From assembly GCF_023805255.1 (NCBI RefSeq), contig NZ_JAMSCK010000002.1, positions 372,001 to 436,000 on the forward strand: DNA of 64,000 nucleotides, read 5' to 3'. The stretch is from Gramella jeungdoensis. GTDB lineage: Bacteria > Bacteroidota > Bacteroidia > Flavobacteriales > Flavobacteriaceae. How positions within the stretch are numbered: position 1 is the stretch's first letter; each line of letters opens with the position of its first letter. Under the pieces are notes generated by a model, which did not search any database, was not told the DNA's origin, and saw only the letters and a program-made list of their open reading frames with translations. Position numbers and translations under genes: made by a program. Of this stretch, positions 8,901 through 16,245 are shown piece after piece.

Positions 8901-11596
8901 GGGATATTGTTTTCATCCGTAAACAATTTTAACTTGCCAGAATATTTATCTGGACCAATACCTTCCATAAACGTGCTGTTTTGAAAGAAGTCAATCAGTT
9001 TTAGTTTTGATGCAACAGGCAACTTATGAGTGTTGGCATTTGAAGCTATTCTCTCGTAAGCAAGCGTTTTATCGTTAATATAGCCACTAAGTCTAAGCAA
9101 GAAATCTTTAATATTGGAATATTTGTCTAGATTTAGTTGGATTGTGTGATACCCTAATTCCCCAAGAAGAGTTTCATATTGTGAAGTATGCACATTTATT
9201 AACCAAGCATCATCCTCATCAATTAATTGCTCTAAGGAGAAAGGTGAATTGTTATGTTGAATAAAAGGAATTTTACCAAAATCATCGGGGATGTATTTTA
9301 CCAGCTTATTTAGCCATTTTAAAAGTTCTGGTTTTTCATATAATGTTTTTTGAGCAATGATACTACCTAAGCTTTCACAAAGTTCTGGCGTAATTTTTTC
9401 TGCTATTTCTTTTAAATCTATGACCTCAACCTCTAAGTAATCATAGTCTTTTAAATATTTGGCATCAAGATTAGAATTTGGAAGTCTTTTTTCGGTATCA
9501 ACTATATCATAGAATATTTTGTTCCCAAATAATTCTATTAATCCTGAATCATCGATTATAGTCTCGGACAACAATTGTATTTGATCTTTGTCATTGATAA
9601 CAATTGCTGTTTTCTTAAGTTGTTCTAGGTAGGTTGCATTATAGCTTTCAATAATTTGTTGGGCCATATCATCTTCAGACAAAGGACTTTTCAAGAGTAG
9701 GGATAAATACGAACTGTTGGTATCTTGATCTTTAAGAAACCCCTGAGCAAAATGTGCTAATATAGCTACGTGTTTTTCAGCCACCTTAATCATTATGTAT
9801 TGGTTCCAGGGATTACTATATTGTAAATTTTCTCTTCTTGAATCTGGAACGAAATCAGCATTAACTAAAAAAGGTAATAGTAGTCTTTTGTCTTCCATAG
9901 GCAGATAGGTAAATAAACTAGAATAGTTTTGCGAGTTATTTAAATATCCTTCTTCTGCGTGAATTTTTTGATTCTCTATTTTTATTGCAAACGATATTTC
10001 TGTTTGATTAACAGAAGCTAATTTGGGAGGGATTTCATCTAATCTATTTTCGTCCAAATCGACAAAATAATTGTTTATAGTGTTCGTATTTTCATTAAAA
10101 TCTGATTTCTTCTTTAAGCCTATCCCTGATTGCTCAAACGCTTCGTTAGATATCTCTATCTTATTGAAAACCTGTTTAGTATAATGATGCGTTTCATTTT
10201 CTTCCCCTTTCAACTTTAAAATCTCAATAATATTTTTATGGTCCTTTCTCAATATCATTACTCCATTTTTTCGAGAATTGAACTTTGAGGTATTTCTTAA
10301 AAAGAGTAAAAATTGTGGACGTTTTGAAATGTTATCAATTGCAAGTTTATAATTCTCTATATTGTTTCTACCTAGCTTAAGAGCTATTTGAACAGGATTA
10401 TTGAATCTGTCAAAATTCGCCTCATCAAAATCTTGAGGTAGTTGTTCTTGCCAAATAGGCATAAGCTGCCATGGAACATGTAAGGTAGAATCAAAACCTT
10501 CTTCTTGTTCTAGAAATCTTTCCTTTTCAACTTTGAGACCTTCTTCAGTAAATTGTGCTCGCCTTTCATCCGGGAAATAAAGAGAATCAAAATCTTTAAA
10601 CAATTCACTATGCTTAAGAAATGCAAATTGATATCCTCCTGACTTTATCCATACTTCTGAACTGTTTGTAAATACAGATTTAAATCCAATACCTTTATAA
10701 CCAGTCTTATTTTTAGACTTTTCCTTCGTGCTCTCACCTGCACTAGTGATTGCTTTTACATCTTTTTTGTTAAAAGGTGCACCATCATGCATTATAAAGA
10801 AATAATCTCCGTTGATATCAATGTGAAATTCTACTTTATCTTTACCTGGGCTATCATCAGCATTTTGTAGTAGCTCATAAATCATTCGTTCTTTCGAAGA
10901 GTACATCCCAATACCTATTTCGCGCATTGTTTTTGCATTAGCTTTATTAGAGGCTGGATTATTGTGAAGCTTAAACCTTTCTTCAATTAGTTCTCTGTAA
11001 GGATTATGTTTAGGTTGGATTGTATTAATTATCGCACTTGGAAGTTTTCCTTCATTTTCAATAAAGGAGAATTGATAGTAACCACCTTGTTTTAACTCAA
11101 GATTAGGTGATACATATACTTTTTGTGATTCTCCTTGAAACATCAAAATTTCACCAGTTTCAGAAAACATAACATTTTCAAAGCAGGCAAAAGCTTCAGA
11201 GACTTTATGATACTCCCCAATATATTTTACAATATTGTCAACATCTGAATTTTTCTTTGAAAGCAGTTTTTCTACTTTATCTTGATTTAATTCTGTAACA
11301 GTTTTAATCTTCAAGGAGAATGGGTTATTCTTTCCTTTTGGATTATTGGTATGCTCTAGTTCTACTTTATAATATGCACCATCGGATAAATTTGGATTGT
11401 TACCGTAATAAAATGAAACTCGTTTATCTAAAACTTCTACACCATCAAAATCTGGGTAAAAAAGTTTCATTTTATTTGTAGGATTCGTGAAATGATTAAA
11501 AAAGCCAGCGTTCTTATTAATTCTTTTAAATGTGGCTATAAATGCAAGATCTTTTGATTTCCAATATTTTTTCAGTCGGTTAGTATAGTTAGTCAT
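5942..11596 (-). CDS. Giant GHKL ATPase (sacsin/Hsp90-like) with C-terminal DUF3883-like domain
   Basis: 1884-residue protein. A GHKL (Bergerat) ATPase domain starts near residue 220: N-box YELLQNADDS (240-249), G1 IMHDGAPF (268-275), G2 GYKGIGFKS (299-307). This arrangement is the sacsin/Hsp90-like type rather than histidine kinase, as no H-box is present. About 1300 residues of unrecognised, mostly helical sequence follow. Residues about 1735-1830 hold a predicted restriction-endonuclease-like fold (GKRIDFIVKSARGG then INKSHWEML), close to DUF3883 domains that often end such proteins. Large GHKL proteins of this kind occur in anti-phage loci. It is first in a two-gene operon with the helicase-PIN gene. 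Confidence 0.8.
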   Translation of the reverse strand: MTNYTNRLKKYWKSKDLAFIATFKRINKNAGFFNHFTNPTNKMKLFYPDFDGVEVLDKRVSFYYGNNPNLSDGAYYKVELEHTNNPKGKNNPFSLKIKTVTELNQDKVEKLLSKKNSDVDNIVKYIGEYHKVSEAFACFENVMFSETGEILMFQGESQKVYVSPNLELKQGGYYQFSFIENEGKLPSAIINTIQPKHNPYRELIEERFKLHNNPASNKANAKTMREIGIGMYSSKERMIYELLQNADDSPGKDKVEFHIDINGDYFFIMHDGAPFNKKDVKAITSAGESTKEKSKNKTGYKGIGFKSVFTNSSEVWIKSGGYQFAFLKHSELFKDFDSLYFPDERRAQFTEEGLKVEKERFLEQEEGFDSTLHVPWQLMPIWQEQLPQDFDEANFDRFNNPVQIALKLGRNNIENYKLAIDNISKRPQFLLFLRNTSKFNSRKNGVMILRKDHKNIIEILKLKGEENETHHYTKQVFNKIEISNEAFEQSGIGLKKKSDFNENTNTINNYFVDLDENRLDEIPPKLASVNQTEISFAIKIENQKIHAEEGYLNNSQNYSSLFTYLPMEDKRLLLPFLVNADFVPDSRRENLQYSNPWNQYIMIKVAEKHVAILAHFAQGFLKDQDTNSSYLSLLLKSPLSEDDMAQQIIESYNATYLEQLKKTAIVINDKDQIQLLSETIIDDSGLIELFGNKIFYDIVDTEKRLPNSNLDAKYLKDYDYLEVEVIDLKEIAEKITPELCESLGSIIAQKTLYEKPELLKWLNKLVKYIPDDFGKIPFIQHNNSPFSLEQLIDEDDAWLINVHTSQYETLLGELGYHTIQLNLDKYSNIKDFLLRLSGYINDKTLAYERIASNANTHKLPVASKLKLIDFFQNSTFMEGIGPDKYSGKLKLFTDENNIPRPVRHLISRKEALEVNSINKFRIKETEFNGLTDDLQKQLIAKDAIFTSFILDEDLFDEWSQQFDTKNINNYVSDLKAIYSWIDNPDDISSAQWASIPWLYIDDEARFETSDKVYWSKAFKNLKADKFEIIKTVFQTAELKILPIQECGALIKAFQIKTDDSSDIDWSEVEELEMMVANTLLDWMEDDGGFGDFFKNYTIVEKFKGNYKIEEIEAIQIFDGSDKDLKTYIQSNTELSLIFNELDKNLCSENRSMIGLLQGDRLIKAIIESEKYDQNLAVHLPTNIAIELLQPFITNIKEFKLFTSSDYGGDTAEHIIVHNILNKIDESEVVSEEISEVIKVLKAKTLINEQPLKHFDISNAISFGKGKIIKELHISDVLNKYDGETNVLEEIIESFTQITNKRKLRKHIFKTRILETQEIHYEIEKENSTFYSIEQVVFQLLDESFGNNRKWNKSHFDDHYKERGTEEQLHSSYQKFLDLLIKIDFTDLSNFIFHGLTLSICVDKNFAIESEYIPNWLNQWIEIDKENRLQFLSKLGYNGTDSTIVNLRKSMIDVNSDKDEIISFYTDAKSNSQITWNTIKWLSQYSPEIITKNKEIIRRINDSLTLNIDGTKGMVIPVIQVINNKKERLYKLEKIEFSSKLYFIEEDQEYDDVIFEKVKSENKDVAFVDSICGKMVNHFPIENIALTESIDEQVLQEKSKLWDADYYKNWKHYENCQIYIYDGNEIPHKKSYNNITITTLAGSLMEEYEGAFYFSKILKSSILNQKPTILPEEKFQSLKDFYIYFKENPDEFEKNPLEENYNETFDRMIQDRYGISEDRQNDENSNAKRQVLYYLKENGYEVNEGHSKNNFAALYGIKDSEGKRIDFIVKSARGGLLFINKSHWEMLDSSQTQLIAIYPKFEMRIFRDKMELLSDELQEKVLFRMPNKKSEREIDDVFDKTESDSHLILVTSKHMKESLFEKVGKKGTFNKNEEANVMDENIVIE

Positions 11597-12279
11597 GAAG
11601 TTAAGAACAATTAAAAATTATTTTTCAAAGAGAATCGTCATGAATATTCTCATGTTGCTTAAATATAATAAAGGATAGGTGGGTAGGGCACTAATCTTAA
11701 TTGTGGAAGATATCAAAAAAACTGTTATCTCAATAATTGCATCTGAAGGTTCTTACCTTGCCCCGGTAAGAAAAGAAATAACGGTTAGGTTGATGACTTT
11801 GATTATAGAGGTATCTTAAAATAGGCTTGTAAATTAAAATACCGCCTGAATGATTGCTATTGCTTTTAAAAGAAGGTATGACCTTATAATCGGAAAATTT
11901 AATACTACTGAATTGGGAAGTTTCAAATAAGAATTGAACTGTCTTTATTTTTCAATTTTCTAAGTGCCAGTTAATAATTCAAAAATAAGGATATTGTTAT
12001 CGAGGGGCTTTTTAGTTCTGTCGGATTTTCTTATCTAACTATGAAACCCTCTGAAGTGTTAGTGCTGTAAATCATTTTCCTGATAGAATCTGGATACTTA
12101 AAATACCTGGGTAAGTTGTTCTTTATAATTGCAAATTATAGTTTTTCATTTCTGTTGTTGATTTTCCATCTTGCCTTTATCAAAAGCCATAACTTTACTT
12201 CCTGCGATATAAATTCCTTACTGTCTGTTTAATATTAGTTCATTTCACATATTCTTCTAGTAGATTTTTAGTTTGAAGG
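11597..12279. other. AT-rich gap without recognisable gene
   Basis: 683 bp between the defence operon and the element's backbone genes. I see no ORF with family resemblance, no strong hairpin and no direct repeat array. It should hold the promoter of the leftward operon starting at 11596, but no exact TAnnTTTG box was found. Confidence 0.5.
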
Positions 12280-12615
12280 TTAAAGAGTTCCATAGTTTTT
12301 ACCGATTCTTTCCCATGCTCGGCGACTAATTTTGTGGGGTATCTTACTTCTATTTATTTCGTGTGATTCAATTTCACCAGTTTTTAGATATTTAGTGATT
12401 CTCCTTTTTACCGCTGCCTTACCTATATCACCCCAAATATTGGAATCAGCTATCTCCTTATAAGTAAGCCATTTTCTGCGTAAACACTGCTCCTTCAATC
12501 TTTCGGCTTCAGCTTTACCTTTAGGAACAATTACAAGATCATTCATCCGCAGATATTCTGCTATATAATTCATTACTTCTGAGAACTTCAATTGAGTAGA
12601 CTGTATATCTTTCAT
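12280..12615 (-). CDS. Small HTH-like hypothetical protein of the integrative element
   Basis: 111 residues, basic, no signal peptide or membrane segment. Residues about 45-90 (LTYKEIADSNIWGD then AAVKRRITKYLKTGEI) look like a winged-helix or HTH unit whose second helix precedes a short wing, so DNA binding is likely. I cannot name a family. A consensus -7 box lies 22 bp upstream, and a 13-bp motif shared with another gene of the element lies 48 bp upstream. It could be an excision or replication control protein; that is inference from position only. Confidence 0.55.
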   Translation of the reverse strand: MKDIQSTQLKFSEVMNYIAEYLRMNDLVIVPKGKAEAERLKEQCLRRKWLTYKEIADSNIWGDIGKAAVKRRITKYLKTGEIESHEINRSKIPHKISRRAWERIGKNYGTL

Positions 12616-12637
12616 CCTTATAATTTTTAAACTTCGA

Positions 12638-12645
12638 CAAAACTA
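12638..12645 (-). promoter_or_regulatory. -7 box (TAGTTTTG) for the 111-residue gene
   Basis: Reads TAGTTTTG on the minus strand, an exact TAnnTTTG Bacteroidota -7 element, 22 bp before the ATG at 12615. Confidence 0.55.
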
Positions 12646-12662
12646 TACCATCGTAGAAGGGA

Positions 12663-12675
12663 TGTCAATAGGTTT
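12663..12675. repeat. 13-bp motif TGTCAATAGGTTT, copy 1
   Basis: Identical to positions 15574-15586. Both copies lie 50-70 bp upstream of leftward genes of the integrative element, so a shared operator is possible. Confidence 0.4.
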
Positions 12676-12872
12676 GAGTCAATTTTTTATTGATTTGTTT
12701 CATTTTAATGATTAATGATATTGACAGTTTTTCTGAAAATGCTATAAAGTTAGACTGGTAAAGGGGTGCGATCAAATTTTTGAAACAACTATTGAAAATT
12801 AAATTGGCAAATTAATATGCAATGATTACATATACTTCATAACATACCTTAACCTGCGCCGATTGAGATAAT

Positions 12873-13991
12873 TTACCAAGCCTCTCTCTTAAGTTTAACA
12901 GGGAATTCTAAATAGTTTTTCAACATTTCCTGCATTATACATTGCAGGTGTTTTGAATGCTTCTCTGTAGTAGAAAGACTATCATGTCTTGATATAAGTA
13001 ATAATTTAGGATTCTGCTTGTGAATCCTTTTTGAGCATATGTCCAATATAAACTTAGCCTCCATTCTTTGTAGATAAATAGGGAAATCAGTGCTTTGTTT
13101 GCCCTTAATGGCATCTATTATGGTGAAGAGGCTAGGGAACTCTTTTTTAAGGTCATTTATGGCTTTTAGGCCTTTTGTGTTTGGAGGGCTATATAGGGCA
13201 TTTAACATTACTGTTTTAACACATTTCCTAGGTGTGGAAAAGCTATTCTCTTCTTGTATACCTTTCCCTTTATTATACAGTTTTGTGAAGTATTGCTCAT
13301 CCTTTTTCCAAACTGCATTACTTTCCAATAATACCTTCTCTATATGCTCGTAAATAACACCTTCAATCACTAATTTTTTAAACAGTAAAACATCAGTAAA
13401 ATCAAGGGTTTCGAGGCTTTTTGACAAGATAGTAGATATATTATTAGATAACCTATTAGTATCTATCTTATACTTACTAATATTATAATAGCTATCTTTA
13501 TTACTGTTATTGATATAGCTACTTAGTGTATGCTTGATTCTCTTTTTCAATTCTTTGAAAGAGAGGCTTGATTGAATATGGTCTTGGTGGATTGATCTAA
13601 TCTCCTCAAGTAGCAAGACTAGAAATAGAGGTTGCGAATTGGTGATATCAACCTCAACTATTTTTTTATCACCGAATCGCACGAACTGTTTCAAATCTGA
13701 GGGCATTCTAGTAAATATGGAGTGGAATCTATCATCATCACCTTCTCTAGAGTACTTAATCAAATAATTTTCAAAATTCAGTATAAAATCCAATCTCTTA
13801 TGATAAGACTTTGAGTTATCCTTATAACTACCATCAAGATAACCTAATGCCGCTTCCTTATTCATAAGAAAATCATTCTGCTTTAACCATTTTGAAAGAT
13901 GCTCAGTTCGGTGCTGAGCAACCAGTCTCCTTTCTTGGTCTTTTTTAGCGATTTTTTTTAATAAACCTGGTTCTGTTAGGGTGTAATTCAT
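12873..13991 (-). CDS. Mobile-element protein with family-A polymerase-like palm motifs
   Basis: 372 residues. Three segments match, in order, the catalytic motifs of family-A DNA polymerases and T7-type RNA polymerases. Motif A-like is IVEVDITNSQP (111-121, D115). Motif B-like is PRKCVKTVMLNALY (254-267, with K, N and Y in helix spacing). Motif C-like is LLISRHDSL (331-339, H336-D337-S338). An upstream RFHSIFTRMPSDLKQF (88-103) resembles the segment that precedes motif A in these enzymes. No 3'-5' exonuclease or fingers of normal size are present. It is last in a tight three-gene operon with 2-bp gaps. A replication role for the element is my inference; databases may simply call it hypothetical. 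Confidence 0.6.
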   Translation of the reverse strand: MNYTLTEPGLLKKIAKKDQERRLVAQHRTEHLSKWLKQNDFLMNKEAALGYLDGSYKDNSKSYHKRLDFILNFENYLIKYSREGDDDRFHSIFTRMPSDLKQFVRFGDKKIVEVDITNSQPLFLVLLLEEIRSIHQDHIQSSLSFKELKKRIKHTLSSYINNSNKDSYYNISKYKIDTNRLSNNISTILSKSLETLDFTDVLLFKKLVIEGVIYEHIEKVLLESNAVWKKDEQYFTKLYNKGKGIQEENSFSTPRKCVKTVMLNALYSPPNTKGLKAINDLKKEFPSLFTIIDAIKGKQSTDFPIYLQRMEAKFILDICSKRIHKQNPKLLLISRHDSLSTTEKHSKHLQCIMQEMLKNYLEFPVKLKREAW

Positions 13992-13993
13992 AA

Positions 13994-14344
13994 TTAAGAG
14001 TCTTTTAAAAAGTTTTCAGAGATTTTATATCCACGACATTTTCCTTTGTTGTCTGGCATGTTCGAATACTCGCTCATTGTTAGAAACCCGGAGCGTCTTA
14101 AAAATTTGAGATGGTCTTGACATTTATATGGTCGGTAATCGAGCTTTCTAAGAAGGGTAGAGCATAGATTGATATAATTATCCTCCCTTTCCATGTTCTT
14201 ATATGGATGAAGAATAAGGTGCAATAGGTAAACAGCCAGATCCATACTGATATCTGGCCGTTTACTTACTTCATCCTTTAAGCAATCGTAAAGTTGATCT
14301 GGAAGGCTTACAAAGGCCTTTTTTTGAGGATGAGTGACCCACAT
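13994..14344 (-). CDS. Hypothetical element protein, possible winged helix
   Basis: 116 residues, no signal peptide. DISMDLAVYLLHLILHPYKN and the following CSTLLRKLDYRPYKCQDHLKFLRRSGFLTM look like a helix-rich DNA-binding fold in which a recognition helix is followed by a short strand; YKISENFLK closes it. Family not recognised. It lies 2 bp upstream of the polymerase-like gene and 2 bp downstream of the 89-residue gene, so the three are co-transcribed and probably serve element replication or its control. Confidence 0.5.
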   Translation of the reverse strand: MWVTHPQKKAFVSLPDQLYDCLKDEVSKRPDISMDLAVYLLHLILHPYKNMEREDNYINLCSTLLRKLDYRPYKCQDHLKFLRRSGFLTMSEYSNMPDNKGKCRGYKISENFLKDS

Positions 14345-14346
14345 AA

Positions 14347-14616
14347 TTATGGATGCAGGTCTTCAATTAAATCTTCTAGCGGTGCGTATGAGGCAGACTG
14401 TATTCTACCCTCTGCTACATAGCTTGTCATCAGTAGTTCTTCCGAATCTAATGGATCTTTCCCAAACCCATCTGAATTGTGCTGATTGTTCCTGTTAAGA
14501 TGATCTTCAGTTGCAGACGCTAATTTTCTCAAAAGCCTTCTTAATTTAGGAAGAGATACTACCTTAAGGTCTTTTGATTGTTCTGGATTAATACCAGTAA
14601 TTTTAAAAGTTTTCAT
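14347..14616 (-). CDS. Hypothetical small element protein
   Basis: 89 residues, first gene of the three-gene leftward operon. Contains KVVSLPKLRRLLRKLASATEDH, an amphipathic basic helix, then an acidic tail (PLEDLIEDLHP). No known domain recognised, no membrane segment. Supported as a gene by operon packing (2-bp gap to the next gene) and a clean ATG start. Confidence 0.5.
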   Translation of the reverse strand: MKTFKITGINPEQSKDLKVVSLPKLRRLLRKLASATEDHLNRNNQHNSDGFGKDPLDSEELLMTSYVAEGRIQSASYAPLEDLIEDLHP

Positions 14617-14700
14617 GATATAATTTTTAAATGTTATATCACAAATATGAAGTGCGAAGTATCTTATTTAAACAACAAGCCTGTAGTAAAAATGATATAC

Positions 14701-15504
14701 TTATTCTTGATTGAAGTAGACTTCTTCGATTAGATCATAAGTTTTATTGAACTTAGCTTTTTTATTCCTAGTGTCACTAAGTAATCTGTAGTACTCCACT
14801 TCAAAATTCTCATTAAGGAAAACAGCAAAATATTTCTTTGAAATATTCTCCCGGATTCGTTTATCTTTTTGCATTCGGTATAAAATACAGCTATAATCTG
14901 CTTGGGGCGTTTCGATATTTTCCTGTAGTCTTTGAAAAAAGCCAAAAGCATCGGGGTTTTGAAAAATTTGAGGATAATATTTATTTAATGTATGTTCGGC
15001 CTTAGGATCCTCTTCTGTATGTAAATCATAATCATTAATTGCTTCGAAGAATTTATATGGAGGATAATAAGTCATTATTCTTATATACTTATCAATCATT
15101 TCATGATTTGCCCTAATAAAACCGTTTAAAGCAGGAAATCTCTCTATTACAATATCTTCGAGTTCCTCAAGTTTAAAATTTTGAGGATAGTCTGGGAAAA
15201 ATTCTAAGATTTGATCTATTTCGTATTCTATCCTATTTATATATTGTTCTATATTATCTAAGGACGGTATTTCCTTAAGATTTTGTAATAATTCATCTGA
15301 TGGGCCTTCCAAAAAATTATTTCTCGCTTCACTTTCTTTCCAATCTTTTTTTATTTTCCTAGGGTTAAAATCATCAATTAAATGTCGAACCACTCCTTTA
15401 TCAACGGCATCCATAAAAATTTCAAAAGTTGTATATCCGCTTTTATTATAATCGCTTAACATTCTTAAATTATTCAGGTGAATTGCTAAATCGTATGTTA
15501 CCAT
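14701..15504 (-). CDS. Hypothetical protein of the integrative element
   Basis: 267 residues, soluble, rich in Glu, Asp, Tyr and Lys and predicted mostly helical. No signal peptide, membrane helix or catalytic motif is visible, and I do not recognise the family. It stands alone between the replication-like operon and the excisionase-like gene, with a 13-bp TGTCAATAGGTTT motif 70 bp upstream. Its position between backbone modules is typical of accessory genes on ICE-type elements. Confidence 0.5.
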   Translation of the reverse strand: MVTYDLAIHLNNLRMLSDYNKSGYTTFEIFMDAVDKGVVRHLIDDFNPRKIKKDWKESEARNNFLEGPSDELLQNLKEIPSLDNIEQYINRIEYEIDQILEFFPDYPQNFKLEELEDIVIERFPALNGFIRANHEMIDKYIRIMTYYPPYKFFEAINDYDLHTEEDPKAEHTLNKYYPQIFQNPDAFGFFQRLQENIETPQADYSCILYRMQKDKRIRENISKKYFAVFLNENFEVEYYRLLSDTRNKKAKFNKTYDLIEEVYFNQE

Positions 15505-15847
15505 AAATAGGTTTTAGATTATTATTGAATTATTTAATTTTAGGGCATAAAAATAAACCTATCGCTAGGGCGCTGTCAATAGGTTTTCTAATATTTTTTT
15601 GATTATAGTTAGGATTATTGCATTATTGCTGCCTTGATAACTAAACAAGGCTTTCTAGTTTAGACCTTCAAGCACAGCGCTCAGTAGTTCATAATAATCT
15701 CAATCAGGAGGATAAGTTATGTTCTGAATACAAGGAGATCAGATAGGGAAAGAATAACATAATCAAATCAGTCAATTCTATAAATGGGGTAATCGGGATA
15801 TATAAAAACCTCTTATTTTTAAAATTGACTCCCATGGATATCCCTTA
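15505..15847. other. Intergenic stretch with inverted repeat
   Basis: 343 bp without a gene. AAACCTAT (15555-15562) and ATAGGTTT (15579-15586) form an inverted repeat with a 16-nt spacer followed by a T-rich run on the plus strand; this could be an operator or a weak terminator. Nothing else is recognisable. Confidence 0.4.
15574..15586. repeat. 13-bp motif TGTCAATAGGTTT, copy 2
   Basis: Second copy of the motif at 12663-12675. Its ATAGGTTT half also pairs with AAACCTAT at 15555-15562, so this copy lies in an inverted repeat. Confidence 0.4.
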
Positions 15848-16126
15848 TTAAAGCTTTATGAGAGCCCCTTCAATTTCGCTTAGTTTGTAATATTTCCTAT
15901 TCCCAATACCGTACGACTGAAGCTTACCTTGATTGGTCCAATTATGAAGAGTGCTCAGGTCGATGCTGAAAAAGTTGGCGGTTTCTTGGCGAGTTAATAA
16001 TCCTGAGGTTTCTTTTTCCGTTTTTTCGGAAAGTACCTCTTGTAGGTAATCCTTTACTCCTTGTAAAATTTCTTCTTTTAAGTCTTCTGGTTTAATTCCG
16101 TTAAGTAGAATAGCATCCATTTGCAT
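15848..16126 (-). CDS. Excisionase-like MerR/HTH_17 DNA-binding protein
   Basis: 92 residues. The C-terminal half is a compact helix-turn-helix with wing: LLTRQETANFFSIDLSTLHNWTNQGKLQSY followed by GNRKYYKLSEIEGAL, the pattern of HTH_17/MerR-type excisionases where the strand G-N-R-K-Y-Y leads into the last helix. The N-terminal ~40 residues look like a coiled coil. It lies 119 bp downstream of the integrase gene in the same direction, the usual int/xis arrangement, so a role as recombination directionality factor is likely but not proven. Confidence 0.75.
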   Translation of the reverse strand: MQMDAILLNGIKPEDLKEEILQGVKDYLQEVLSEKTEKETSGLLTRQETANFFSIDLSTLHNWTNQGKLQSYGIGNRKYYKLSEIEGALIKL

Positions 16127-16245
16127 TGTATATTAATTTTAATAATGCAAAATTCGATGTGGTGGTATCTTATTGAAACTACTTTTCCGTCATATAAATA
16201 AGACATGACATGAAGTAAAGTGAAAAATAGTAACATTTTATGCTT

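Noticed and set aside
5942-11596. Sensor histidine kinase
   Set aside because: The ATP site is GHKL, but there is no H-box, membrane helix or receiver; the motif spacing is of the Hsp90/sacsin type.
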